From: an uncultured Oscillospiraceae bacterium
GTDB taxonomy: Bacteria; Bacillota; Clostridia; Oscillospirales; Oscillospiraceae
Length of the DNA stretch: 7,266 nucleotides
Direction of reading: 5' to 3'
Assembly: GCA_934621665.1 (NCBI GenBank)
Contig: CAKTUT010000088.1
Location: 1 to 7,266 of the forward strand
Of this stretch, positions 1-6,566 are shown one piece after another. Each line of letters starts with the position of its first letter. Positions within the stretch are counted from its first letter, which is position 1. Made by a program: the position numbers and the translations under genes. The notes under the pieces were generated by a model. That model made no database searches. It was given only the letters and a program-made list of their open reading frames with translations, and was not told the origin of the DNA.

Positions 1-1479
1 CTGAAAATGTCCTATCGGATGCGCGGTGAGCTGTCGGAAAAGATCAACCGCGTCCCGCAAAAGTATTTTAACACCACCTCGCAGGGCGATATCCTCAGCC
101 GGATCACAAACGACGTCTCCACGCTTCAGCAGGGTCTGACTAACAGCCTGCCCACCATGATCAGCGCCGCCACACAGTTTCTCGGCTGCCTGATTATGAT
201 GTTTGCGACCGAGTGGCGTCTGGCGCTGATTGCGCTGGCCATCACGCTGGTCGGCATGGCTGCGATCGTCCTCATCATGTCAAAGTCCCAGCGCTATTTC
301 TCCGCCCGCCAGACAAGCCTTGGTGCGCTGAACGGCTATGTGGAGGAAATGTACTCCGGCCATGAGGTCGTGCGCATTTCCCGCGCCGTAGACGATGTAA
401 AATCGCACTTCAAGACGCTCAACGAGGCCGTCTATGACGCCAACTGGCGCTCGCAGTTTCTCTCGGGCGTGATGCAGCCGCTGATGAATGTGATCGGCAA
501 TCTTTCGTATGTTGCCGTGTGCGTAGCCGGCTCGATTCTTGCTATCAACGGTACGATTAAATTTGGCGTCATCGTCTCGTTTATCCTCTATGTCCGCCTG
601 TTTACCTCGCCGCTGACGCAGATGGCGCAGGGCATGACAAATTTGCAGACTGCTTCCGCTTCCGCACAGCGGATTCTTGACTTTCTGGAAGCCGAGGAGC
701 TCCCTGACGAGTCCGACAAGCCCGCCAACGTTCCGGCCGTCAAGGGCGCGGTTTCGTTCCGCAGCGTCCGCTTCAGCTATCCCGATTCGCCGGACAAGGT
801 GATTATCAAAAACTTCTCCGCCGAGGTAAAGCCCGGTCAAAAGGTTGCCATCGTCGGCCCGACCGGCGCAGGCAAGACGACCATGGTCAATCTGCTGATG
901 CGCTTTTACGAGCTTAAGAGCGGCGAGATTGTCATTGATGGCACGCCCATCAGTCAGATGCGCCGTGAGACAGTGCACAGCCTGTTCAGCATGGTTTTGC
1001 AGGACACGTGGCTGTTTGAGGGCACGGTACGCGAAAATCTGGTCTATAACATGGAGAACGTCACCGACGCGCAGCTGGAAAGCGTCTGCCGCGCATGCGG
1101 CCTTGACAAGTTTATTCACACGCTGCCAAACGGTTTTGACACCGTCTTGTCTGAGAGCGTGACGATCTCCGCCGGTCAGAAGCAGCTGCTTACCATTGCG
1201 CGCGCGATGCTGCAAAATGCGCCAATGCTGATTCTTGACGAGGCAACCAGCTCCGTCGATACGCGCACCGAGCTGCTGATTCAGCAGGCAATGGATCGCC
1301 TGACGCAGAACAAGACGAGCTTTGTCATTGCCCACCGCCTGTCCACAATTAAAAACGCAGACCTGATTCTGGTTCTGCGCGACGGCGACGTGGTGGAAAG
1401 CGGCACGCATGCGCAGCTGATGCAGCAGGGCGGCTTCTACGCCGAGCTCTATAACAGCCAGTTTGAGCAGGCCTCCTGA
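1..1479 (+). CDS. ABC exporter half-molecule, ATPase plus permease, 5' end outside window
   Basis: This is a fused membrane-domain/ATPase subunit of the type IV (MsbA-like) exporter class, probably one half of a heterodimeric multidrug or peptide-type exporter in the cytoplasmic membrane. The frame is open from base 1. The ATG at position 7 lies inside the protein, because that point aligns with about residue 109 of the paralogue at 3372-5153, so roughly 105-130 residues are missing. Counting from that ATG, four membrane segments are visible (about 47-68, 70-92, 160-181, 185-205). The ATPase domain has Walker A GPTGAGKT (284-291), Q-loop VLQDTW (Q332), signature ISAGQ (387-391), Walker B LILDE with catalytic E412, and switch H443 in IAHRLST. 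The signature departs from LSGGQ, which is typical of the catalytically competent subunit of heterodimeric exporters such as TM288 or BmrD. Its partner is probably encoded just upstream. The substrate cannot be read from the sequence. Confidence 0.95.
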   Translation: MKMSYRMRGELSEKINRVPQKYFNTTSQGDILSRITNDVSTLQQGLTNSLPTMISAATQFLGCLIMMFATEWRLALIALAITLVGMAAIVLIMSKSQRYFSARQTSLGALNGYVEEMYSGHEVVRISRAVDDVKSHFKTLNEAVYDANWRSQFLSGVMQPLMNVIGNLSYVAVCVAGSILAINGTIKFGVIVSFILYVRLFTSPLTQMAQGMTNLQTASASAQRILDFLEAEELPDESDKPANVPAVKGAVSFRSVRFSYPDSPDKVIIKNFSAEVKPGQKVAIVGPTGAGKTTMVNLLMRFYELKSGEIVIDGTPISQMRRETVHSLFSMVLQDTWLFEGTVRENLVYNMENVTDAQLESVCRACGLDKFIHTLPNGFDTVLSESVTISAGQKQLLTIARAMLQNAPMLILDEATSSVDTRTELLIQQAMDRLTQNKTSFVIAHRLSTIKNADLILVLRDGDVVESGTHAQLMQQGGFYAELYNSQFEQAS

Positions 1480-1508
1480 CAAGCGAACAGATCGTTCCCC
1501 TTTCCAGA

Positions 1509-1541
1509 GCACCCGTGCGTTTATCCGCACGGGCGCTTTTT
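1509..1541 (+). terminator. Intrinsic terminator after the first ABC gene
   Basis: A perfect 8-bp stem (CCCGTGCG at 1512-1519 with CGCACGGG at 1526-1533) and a 6-base loop are followed within three bases by a run of five T (1537-1541). It lies 30 bp after the stop codon of the first ABC gene and upstream of a separate promoter. The next two ABC genes are therefore likely to be a distinct transcription unit. Confidence 0.85.
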
Positions 1542-1565
1542 CACTGTATCCAACTGAATTTTTAC

Positions 1566-1594
1566 TTGCCATATACAAACAATTGTGCTAAAAT
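1566..1594 (+). promoter_or_regulatory. Sigma-A type promoter with extended -10 for the two-gene ABC operon
   Basis: A -35 box TTGCCA (1566-1571) and a -10 box TAAAAT (1589-1594) are separated by exactly 17 bp. A TG dinucleotide one base before the -10 (1586-1587) gives an extended -10. Each box differs from consensus at one or two positions. Transcription should start near 1601, leaving a leader of about 53 bases before the ATG at 1654. The surrounding stretch is conspicuously AT-rich compared with the genes on either side. Confidence 0.75.
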
Positions 1595-1608
1595 TTTGGT
1601 TTGCATAT
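1571..1608. repeat. Inverted repeat spanning the promoter, candidate operator
   Basis: The arms ATATACAAAC (1571-1580) and GTTTGCATAT (1599-1608) are complementary at nine of ten positions and are separated by 18 bp. They bracket the -10 box and the predicted start site, and an 8-bp palindrome ACAATTGT (1579-1586) sits in the promoter spacer. This placement would let a dimeric repressor block polymerase. Exporter operons of this kind are often controlled by MarR- or TetR-family repressors, but no regulator gene is visible, so the operator role is inference. Confidence 0.4.
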
Positions 1609-1631
1609 GTCTTAACGAATTTTCACGCACG

Positions 1632-1640
1632 AAGGGGGAA
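1632..1640 (+). promoter_or_regulatory. Ribosome binding site of the second ABC gene, unusually distant
   Basis: The purine run AAGGGGGAA is the only good Shine-Dalgarno-like sequence before the ATG at 1654, but about 14 bases separate them rather than the usual 5-10. An in-frame TAG at 1642-1644 excludes a start further upstream. The only nearer in-frame candidate is ATT at 1651, a rare start codon. A weak GGA at 1648-1650 is very close to the ATG. Confidence 0.5.
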
Positions 1641-1653
1641 ATAGAACGGAATT

Positions 1654-3375
1654 ATGAAGAAAATCATCCGCTTTTTACGGCCATACCGCGGAAAAACGGC
1701 GCTTGCCATGCTTCTAGTCGGTATTGCCACGGTCTGCGATCTGATGCTGCCCACCATCATGAGCGACATCCTGAATAACGGCGTTCGGCAGGCCGATTTT
1801 TCGTATATCGCACGCTGCTGCGGGCAAATGCTGCTGATTGCTGTGCTTGGTCTCGCAACGCTTCTGGCTGGGCGAAAACTCAGCAGCGACGTAGTCGCTG
1901 ACTTTGAGTCCGATATCCGCGCGGCCGTGTTCCGCCGCGTAAATGAGATCAGCTTCACCAATTTTGAGTCGTTTGGCACGGCGGCGCTCATTACCCGCTC
2001 CACCAACGATACCGGCACACTCTCGTGGGTTGCCTCGCTCGTTTCCGGCAGTCTGATTACAATCCCGATTCTGTTTCTCGGCGGCATTACGCTTGCCATG
2101 CGCAAGAGCGTGATTCTGTCGCTGATTCTGCTGGCATCCATTCCGCTTGTTCTGCTGGTTGTGCTGCTGGTCAGCCGCGATATCCGGCCACTGCACCAGA
2201 AATCCGACCACTACATCGACGTTCAAAACGATCTAATGCGCGAGCGTCTGCATGGCATCCGCGTGATCCGCGCGTTCAATAAGGAGCAGATGCAGCACGA
2301 CAAAATCGCCGACGCCACGCACGTCATGGCCGAGAATATCATCAACGCCAACGTCCGGATGCAGACCATCAGCCCGGTCGGCGTGTTCCTGCTGAACGTA
2401 TCCGTGCTTCTCATTTTGTGGGTGGGCGCGGTTCAGACCGGCTCTGCCGCATCCGGCATCACTGGCGGCGACGTATTTGCCGTGGTACAGTACGCAGCGC
2501 TGCTGGCAAACGGCGTGATGATGGCCGGTATGGCCGTTGTTATGCTTCCGCACGCACAGGTGGCCGCGGGACGTATCTCTGAGGTACTTGACCTTGCGCC
2601 CGCCGACGAAAACGGTGGCGACAGCAGCCACCAGTTTGGCGGCACAATCACATTTGACCACGTCACGTTCCGCTATCAGGGCGCGGCAGAGCCAGCGGTC
2701 AGCGACGTGTCGCTGTCCATCCTGCCGGGTCAGAAGGTCTCGATCATCGGCGGCACAGGCTCTGGCAAGAGCACGCTCGTACAGCTCCTGCTTGCGTTCC
2801 GCAGTCCAACCGAGGGACAGCTGTTGTTTGACGGCGTACCCGCAGAAACGCTCAATAACGGCACAATTCGCCGCAACATCAGCTGCGTGCTTCAGCGCGC
2901 CGCTGTGTATACCGGGACAATCCGCCGCAATATTGAGCTTGGACGTCCCGGTGCACCAGAGGCGGACATTGAACAGGCTGCATCCATTGCGCAGCTGGCC
3001 GATTATATTGCCACGCTTCCTGATGGCATGGAGCACGAGCTTGCTGAATCCGGCAAGAACCTCTCCGGCGGCCAGAAGCAGCGTCTTTGCATTGCGCGCG
3101 CCATTCTAAAGGACGCACCCATCTATATCTTTGACGACTCGTTCTCAGCACTGGACTTTTTGACCGAGGCAAAGCTCCGTCAGGCACTCAATGAAAAAAT
3201 CGCCGGGCGGACGCAAATCTTCATTACCCAGCGTATCACCTCCGCCATGAACTCCGACCAGATCTTTGTCATGGACAAGGGCCGGCTGATTGACCATGGC
3301 ACGCACACACAGCTGCTGGAGCGCTGTGAAATCTACCGGGAGATTTACGCCTCCCAGACAGGAGGCGGCAAATGA
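1654..3375 (+). CDS. ABC exporter half-molecule with degenerate ATPase site (BmrC/LmrC/TM287-like)
   Basis: This 573-residue protein is a complete fused permease-ATPase subunit with six predicted membrane segments (about 15-35, 56-73, 126-148, 151-173, 240-262, 272-297). It carries the N-terminal LPTIMSDILNNGV motif (32-44) seen in the first subunit of many Firmicutes exporter pairs. The ATPase domain has Walker A GGTGSGKS (366-373), Q414 in the Q-loop, a canonical signature LSGGQ (470-474) and Walker B YIFDD (491-495). D495 stands where the catalytic Glu is expected, and Q526 (ITQR) replaces the switch His. This combination is known from the non-catalytic subunits of heterodimeric exporters, which supply the good signature to the partner's active site. 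The stop codon overlaps the start of the next gene by 4 bp, so the two are translationally coupled and should form one heterodimer. An in-frame TAG at 1642 fixes the start near 1654. The exported substrate is unknown. Confidence 0.95.
   Translation: MKKIIRFLRPYRGKTALAMLLVGIATVCDLMLPTIMSDILNNGVRQADFSYIARCCGQMLLIAVLGLATLLAGRKLSSDVVADFESDIRAAVFRRVNEISFTNFESFGTAALITRSTNDTGTLSWVASLVSGSLITIPILFLGGITLAMRKSVILSLILLASIPLVLLVVLLVSRDIRPLHQKSDHYIDVQNDLMRERLHGIRVIRAFNKEQMQHDKIADATHVMAENIINANVRMQTISPVGVFLLNVSVLLILWVGAVQTGSAASGITGGDVFAVVQYAALLANGVMMAGMAVVMLPHAQVAAGRISEVLDLAPADENGGDSSHQFGGTITFDHVTFRYQGAAEPAVSDVSLSILPGQKVSIIGGTGSGKSTLVQLLLAFRSPTEGQLLFDGVPAETLNNGTIRRNISCVLQRAAVYTGTIRRNIELGRPGAPEADIEQAASIAQLADYIATLPDGMEHELAESGKNLSGGQKQRLCIARAILKDAPIYIFDDSFSALDFLTEAKLRQALNEKIAGRTQIFITQRITSAMNSDQIFVMDKGRLIDHGTHTQLLERCEIYREIYASQTGGGK
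3360..3365 (+). promoter_or_regulatory. Strong ribosome binding site of the third ABC gene
   Basis: A perfect AGGAGG lies inside the last codons of the preceding gene, six bases before the ATG at 3372. It fixes this start and allows the downstream subunit to be translated well even without coupling through the ATGA overlap. Confidence 0.85.
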
Positions 3376-5153
3376 AACGTTCGAATCAATCATCCGAATC
3401 CGAAGCACCGCGCAAGGGCGCGCTGCTTCAGCTGTTAAAGGGTGCAAAGGAAATCCGCTGGCAGCTGGCGCTGGCGTGTCTGCTCAGCATTATTCTGGTC
3501 GGCTGCGTGCTGGCCATCCCCACGCTGACCGGCAATATCGTCCAGCAGCTCATTGACGGCGTTCCCGCAGGAAGCTCCGCGCCGCTTACGGTTCTGATTC
3601 TTCCAAGCCTATTGCTGCTTGGCGCGGCCTACGCTGTGCGCGCGCTTGTCACGTATCTGAAAATGCTGCTGCTCAACAAAGCGGTCAGCCGCTACTTCAC
3701 CTGCAACCTCCGCATCCAGCTGTCAGACAAAATTCAGCGTCTGCCGGTCAGCTTTGTCGATCACACGCCGGTCGGCGAAATTCTCTCGCGCATGACGGGT
3801 GACGTGTCGCGCATCGGCAACTCGCTTCACTCGGTCATTGACACCGTCATGGGCGGCTTTTTGCAGGTCGCGGCCATTGCCGTGGTGCTGTTTTTGCAGA
3901 ACTGGCAGCTGGCGCTTGTCGTTGTCGCGTTCATGCCGGTTTCTGTCTGGCTTTCGGCCAAAATCGCGGGTAAATCCGAACGGCACTACCATGATATGTT
4001 CAAGGCCTCCGGCCGTCTCTACTCCGTCATTGAAGAGTCATACACAAACTTTGCCGCCACCAAGGCCTATCATCTTGAGGAGGACTGCATTGAGCGCCAC
4101 GCGGTCATTGACCGTCAGCTTGTCAAAGCGGAAAAGTCCGCGCTGTTCCTCTCGTCCATTGTCCAGCCGGTCATTGCCGCATCCAATTCGCTTGCGTATA
4201 TCGCCATCAATCTCTTTGGCGGCTGGCTGATTGTCCGGCACAATGTGCCGGTGGGCACAGTTGTCACGGCAGTGCTCTTCGCGCGGCAGTTCTCTGAGCC
4301 GCTTGAGCAGATTTCAAACGGTCTGAGTACGCTTCAGCAGGCCAGCGCCGCGGCAAGCCGCCTTGTAAACCTGCTGGAGCTTCCCGAGGAAGCGCCGATT
4401 ATGCAGGAGCTGCCTCAGGGCGGCGACGGCTCGGTCGAGTTCCGCGACGTCAGCTTTTCCTATTCGCCCGATGTGCCGCTGATCCGCAACTTCTCGGTTC
4501 ACGTGGAAAAAGGTCAGCATATCGCCATCGTCGGCCCGACCGGCGCGGGCAAAACAACGCTTGTCAATCTGCTCATGCGCTTTTATGATATTGACAGCGG
4601 CGAGATTCTGTTTGGCGGCCGTGACGCGTCGCAGTATTCCCGCGCATCCACCCGCGCGCGCTTTGGTATGGTATTGCAGGACACATGGCTCTTTGGCGGC
4701 ACGATTGCCGAGAATATTGCCTTTGGCCGTCCCGATGCCACGCGTGAAGAGATTGTGCGTGCATGCGACGAGGCATACTGCGATCACTTCATCCGCACGC
4801 TTCCAAACGGCTATGATACTCTTATCGGAAGCGACCGCATCACGCTCTCCGGCGGCCAGAAGCAGCTGCTTACCATTGCGCGTGCGCTGCTTGCTGACCG
4901 TGAGTTGCTGATTTTGGACGAGGCCACGTCAAACGTCGATACGCGCACGGAGCTGCTGATCCAAAAGGCCATGAGCAAGCTGATGCGCGGCAAGACCTGC
5001 TTTATCATCGCCCACCGCCTGTCCACAATTGTGGACGCCGACCTGATTCTGGTAGTGCGCGACGGCCAGATTGTGGAGCAAGGCACACATCGCGAACTGC
5101 TGGACAAGAACGGCTTTTACCGCGAAATCTATCAGAGCCAGTACGCAATTTAA
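3372..5153 (+). CDS. ABC exporter half-molecule, catalytically competent subunit (BmrD/TM288-like)
   Basis: This 593-residue fused permease-ATPase starts with a hydrophilic stretch of about 25 residues. Six membrane segments follow (about 32-54, 73-98, 155-176, 178-195, 263-285, 294-306), then the ATPase domain. That domain has Walker A GPTGAGKT (388-395), Q436 in VLQDTW, signature LSGGQ (492-496), Walker B LLILDE (512-517) with catalytic E517, D-loop residues NVD (521-523) and switch H548 in IIAHRLST. All ATP hydrolysis residues are intact, so this subunit should carry the working active site opposite the degenerate subunit encoded just upstream. The perfect LSGGQ is slightly unexpected, because competent subunits of such heterodimers often have a degraded signature. 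It leaves open homodimer formation or a less asymmetric pair. The closest relative in the window is the truncated gene at 1-1479, with long identical nucleotide runs in the ATPase part. The substrate is not evident. Confidence 0.95.
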   Translation: MKRSNQSSESEAPRKGALLQLLKGAKEIRWQLALACLLSIILVGCVLAIPTLTGNIVQQLIDGVPAGSSAPLTVLILPSLLLLGAAYAVRALVTYLKMLLLNKAVSRYFTCNLRIQLSDKIQRLPVSFVDHTPVGEILSRMTGDVSRIGNSLHSVIDTVMGGFLQVAAIAVVLFLQNWQLALVVVAFMPVSVWLSAKIAGKSERHYHDMFKASGRLYSVIEESYTNFAATKAYHLEEDCIERHAVIDRQLVKAEKSALFLSSIVQPVIAASNSLAYIAINLFGGWLIVRHNVPVGTVVTAVLFARQFSEPLEQISNGLSTLQQASAAASRLVNLLELPEEAPIMQELPQGGDGSVEFRDVSFSYSPDVPLIRNFSVHVEKGQHIAIVGPTGAGKTTLVNLLMRFYDIDSGEILFGGRDASQYSRASTRARFGMVLQDTWLFGGTIAENIAFGRPDATREEIVRACDEAYCDHFIRTLPNGYDTLIGSDRITLSGGQKQLLTIARALLADRELLILDEATSNVDTRTELLIQKAMSKLMRGKTCFIIAHRLSTIVDADLILVVRDGQIVEQGTHRELLDKNGFYREIYQSQYAI

Positions 5154-5168
5154 TTCCGCAATATGCAA

Positions 5169-5208
5169 CGCCGCGCCGCAGCACTCGCTGCGGCGCGGCG
5201 TTTAATTT
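5169..5208. terminator. Hairpin terminator between convergent genes
   Basis: A perfect 14-bp stem, almost entirely G-C, joins 5169-5182 and 5187-5200 around the 4-base loop ACTC. On the plus strand it is followed by TTTAATTT (5201-5208), ending transcription of the ABC operon 16 bp after its stop. The minus-strand permease gene ends at 5207, directly before the same hairpin. Its downstream tract on that strand is only weakly T-rich, so the element may serve both directions but is better for plus. Confidence 0.8.
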
Positions 5209-5923
5209 ACAGGTTCGTCAAAATCAGTGACACGCCCGACAGCACCAGCAGTATGGACGTGATTTTTCGCGCAAGCGACTCATTGATCACGCGGCTACAC
5301 TTCATCCCCGCAAAAAGGCCGATCAGGCCAAATGGGAGCAGCAGCACCACCTGCTTGAGCGTGTCAAGCGTCAGCAGTCCCAGCACGCTGTAGAGCACAA
5401 TGCGGAACGTGTTGTCGGCAATAAACACCGCGCTGATGTTGGCCTTGAACGAATCGCCGTCCTCCGTTACACGGCTGATATACGCCGCCAACAGCGCACC
5501 TACGCCAAACAGTCCGCACAGCATACCGGCAACAATACCGATCAGCCCCAGCAGCCACTTGGACGAGTGCGCACGCTTTTTGCTGTATTCACGCAGCAGC
5601 ATCTCCGCGCCCAGCGCAATGACAACCACGCCAAACAGGATCTTGATTACACGCGCGTCCACATTTTTCAGCATCAGCGCACCGGGAATGCTTCCCGCCA
5701 GCACCAGCGCCGCCAGCGGCAGATAGACCTTTGGATCTAGGCGCTTTCGATTGTTCCATGTGAGAATCACGTTTGTCGGATAGCCCAGCAGCAGATCAAT
5801 CGGCGAAATATTTGCGTTGGACGCGCCAAAGCTCAAAATCGACGTAAACACCAGCGTATTTGCAAAGCCGCAAAGCCCCTTGACAAAGTAGGCGGCAATC
5901 GCCGCAGCAACCCATAAAAGCAT
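5207..5923 (-). CDS. TauE/SafE-family membrane permease
   Basis: The product is a very hydrophobic integral membrane protein of about 238 residues, within the usual size of the TauE/SafE (DUF81) family. Members include putative sulfite, sulfoacetate or other small organic anion exporters. About eight or nine membrane segments can be traced. The two halves each carry the family's glycine-rich repeat: KGLCGFANTL near the N-terminus and MLCGLFGVGALL in the middle, as expected from an internal duplication. I chose the ATG at 5921-5923 because GGGAG lies nine bases before it and because the membrane segment begins at once. A longer frame to an ATG at 5983 (258 residues) would add a charged N-terminus, has no ribosome binding site and overlaps a -10-like TATGAT (5979-5984). 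The gene stands alone, converging on the ABC operon and separated from pyrI by a terminator. No sulfur or taurine gene is nearby, so the substrate is unassigned. Confidence 0.85.
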   Translation of the reverse strand: MLLWVAAAIAAYFVKGLCGFANTLVFTSILSFGASNANISPIDLLLGYPTNVILTWNNRKRLDPKVYLPLAALVLAGSIPGALMLKNVDARVIKILFGVVVIALGAEMLLREYSKKRAHSSKWLLGLIGIVAGMLCGLFGVGALLAAYISRVTEDGDSFKANISAVFIADNTFRIVLYSVLGLLTLDTLKQVVLLLPFGLIGLFAGMKCSRVINESLARKITSILLVLSGVSLILTNL

Positions 5924-6020
5924 CTTTCCCCGCTCCCATTCTCCCGCCGGCTTCCCCGGCTCTTTTCGTGATAAGCATATCATAAATTGAACGGCTTGTC
6001 TCTATTTTTGAGGTGTTTTA

Positions 6021-6034
6021 TTTGCCGCGGCAAA
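6021..6034. repeat. Perfect 14-bp palindrome upstream of the permease gene
   Basis: TTTGCCGCGGCAAA reads the same on both strands. It lies about 100 bp before the chosen start of the permease gene and about 37 bp upstream of a -10-like TATGAT (minus strand, 5979-5984), in a stretch without genes. It could be a binding site for a dimeric regulator, but no convincing -35 box was found and the match may be chance. Confidence 0.35.
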
Positions 6035-6075
6035 AGCCGCCCAGGCATTGCAGCGGAATTCTACAAGTTCTTGGC

Positions 6076-6110
6076 AGAAAAGCGCCCGCCGGAAAATCCA
6101 GCGGGCGCTT
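6076..6110 (-). terminator. Intrinsic terminator after pyrI
   Basis: A 10-bp perfect stem (AAGCGCCCGC at 6080-6089 with GCGGGCGCTT at 6101-6110) encloses an 11-base loop that can add three inner pairs. On the minus strand it begins about 20 bases after the pyrI stop and ends in a short T run (6081-6078) followed by C and T. The plus-strand side has a longer T tract (6115-6123), so it is structurally bidirectional, but no plus-strand gene leads into it. It separates pyrBI from the permease gene. Confidence 0.7.
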
Positions 6111-6130
6111 CGTTTCCTTTTTTGACGGTC

Positions 6131-6550
6131 TCAGCGTTCAGCCTTAGTCTCGCAGTAAAGGCAGCGGTAGGTGCGCTTTTCGCGGTCGGTCAGCGTGAAC
6201 ACCTGCGGCAGCTCCTGTTCAACTGAGGTGATGCAGCGGGGGTTTTTGCAGCGGATGACGTTCGTAATGCGTTCCGGCAGCTTCAGCTGGCGCTTTTCCA
6301 CGCGCACGCCGTCCTTGATAAAGTTGACGGTGATGCCGGGGTCAACATAGCCGATTACGTCCCAGTCCAGATCGAGAATGCGGTCGATCTTGATGATGTC
6401 CTTGCGACCGAGCTTGTCGCTAACTACGTTTTTCAGCAGCGCAACTGTGCAGTCCAGCTTGTCCAGTCCCAGAATGTTGTACAGGTACATTGCCTTGCCG
6501 GCGGTGATATGGTCAATGACGATACCATTGGAAATTGCATCAATAATCAT
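6131..6550 (-). CDS. pyrI: Aspartate carbamoyltransferase regulatory chain
   Basis: PyrI is the non-catalytic chain of aspartate carbamoyltransferase. It binds nucleotide effectors (CTP, UTP, ATP in the E. coli enzyme) and tunes the first committed step of pyrimidine synthesis in the cytoplasm. The 139-residue protein has the N-terminal allosteric domain with VIDHI (D13, matching the E. coli nucleotide contact D19), GRKDIIKID (K54 matching K60) and a lysine before LPERI (K87 matching K94). The C-terminal zinc domain has C101, C106, C130 and C133 in exactly the C-x4-C-x23-C-x2-C spacing of E. coli PyrI; this domain holds the contact with PyrB. The N-terminus is about eight to ten residues shorter than in E. 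coli. AGGGAGGG (6559-6566) lies eight bases before the ATG and overlaps the pyrB stop codon, so the two genes are co-transcribed 15 bp apart. Function is assigned with high confidence; effector preference is not readable. Confidence 0.96.
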   Translation of the reverse strand: MIIDAISNGIVIDHITAGKAMYLYNILGLDKLDCTVALLKNVVSDKLGRKDIIKIDRILDLDWDVIGYVDPGITVNFIKDGVRVEKRQLKLPERITNVIRCKNPRCITSVEQELPQVFTLTDREKRTYRCLYCETKAER

Positions 6551-6558
6551 CTGTGTAA

Positions 6559-6566
6559 CCCTCCCT
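6559..6566 (-). promoter_or_regulatory. Ribosome binding site of pyrI overlapping the pyrB stop
   Basis: On the minus strand AGGGAGGG begins with the last base of the pyrB TAA codon and ends eight bases before the pyrI ATG. The arrangement favours reinitiation or coupled translation, which would help keep catalytic and regulatory chains in balance. Confidence 0.75.

Noticed and set aside
1485..1497. Imperfect palindrome GAACAGATCGTTC just after the first ABC stop codon
   Set aside because: Only four outer pairs match, it lies beside a better hairpin, and it has no promoter nearby, so chance is the simplest explanation.
280..1578. 432-codon open frame on the minus strand opposite the first ABC gene
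   Set aside because: It runs antisense to a clearly conserved ABC ATPase with all its motifs, its translation shows no recognisable domain or membrane pattern, and it extends through the terminator. It is a by-product of the codon bias of the real gene.
1515..1778. Small plus-strand frame of 87 codons crossing the intergenic region before the second ABC gene
   Set aside because: It starts inside the terminator stem, covers the promoter, and then runs out of frame into the ABC gene, so it cannot be a sensible gene.
2233..3036. 267-codon open frame on the minus strand opposite the second ABC gene
   Set aside because: The same antisense effect applies: low-complexity, Arg/Ala/His-rich composition, no motif, and full overlap with a conserved gene.
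5169..5200. Long GC hairpin considered as a mobile-element end or REP-type repeat
   Set aside because: There is one copy only, with no flanking duplication and no related copy in the window. Its position between two convergent stop codons and the T-rich tract fit a terminator.
5979..5984. TATGAT on the minus strand as promoter of the permease gene
   Set aside because: The -10 match is good, but the sequence 17 bp upstream (AAATAG) does not resemble a -35 box and there is no extended -10, so it is noted only as support for the downstream start codon.
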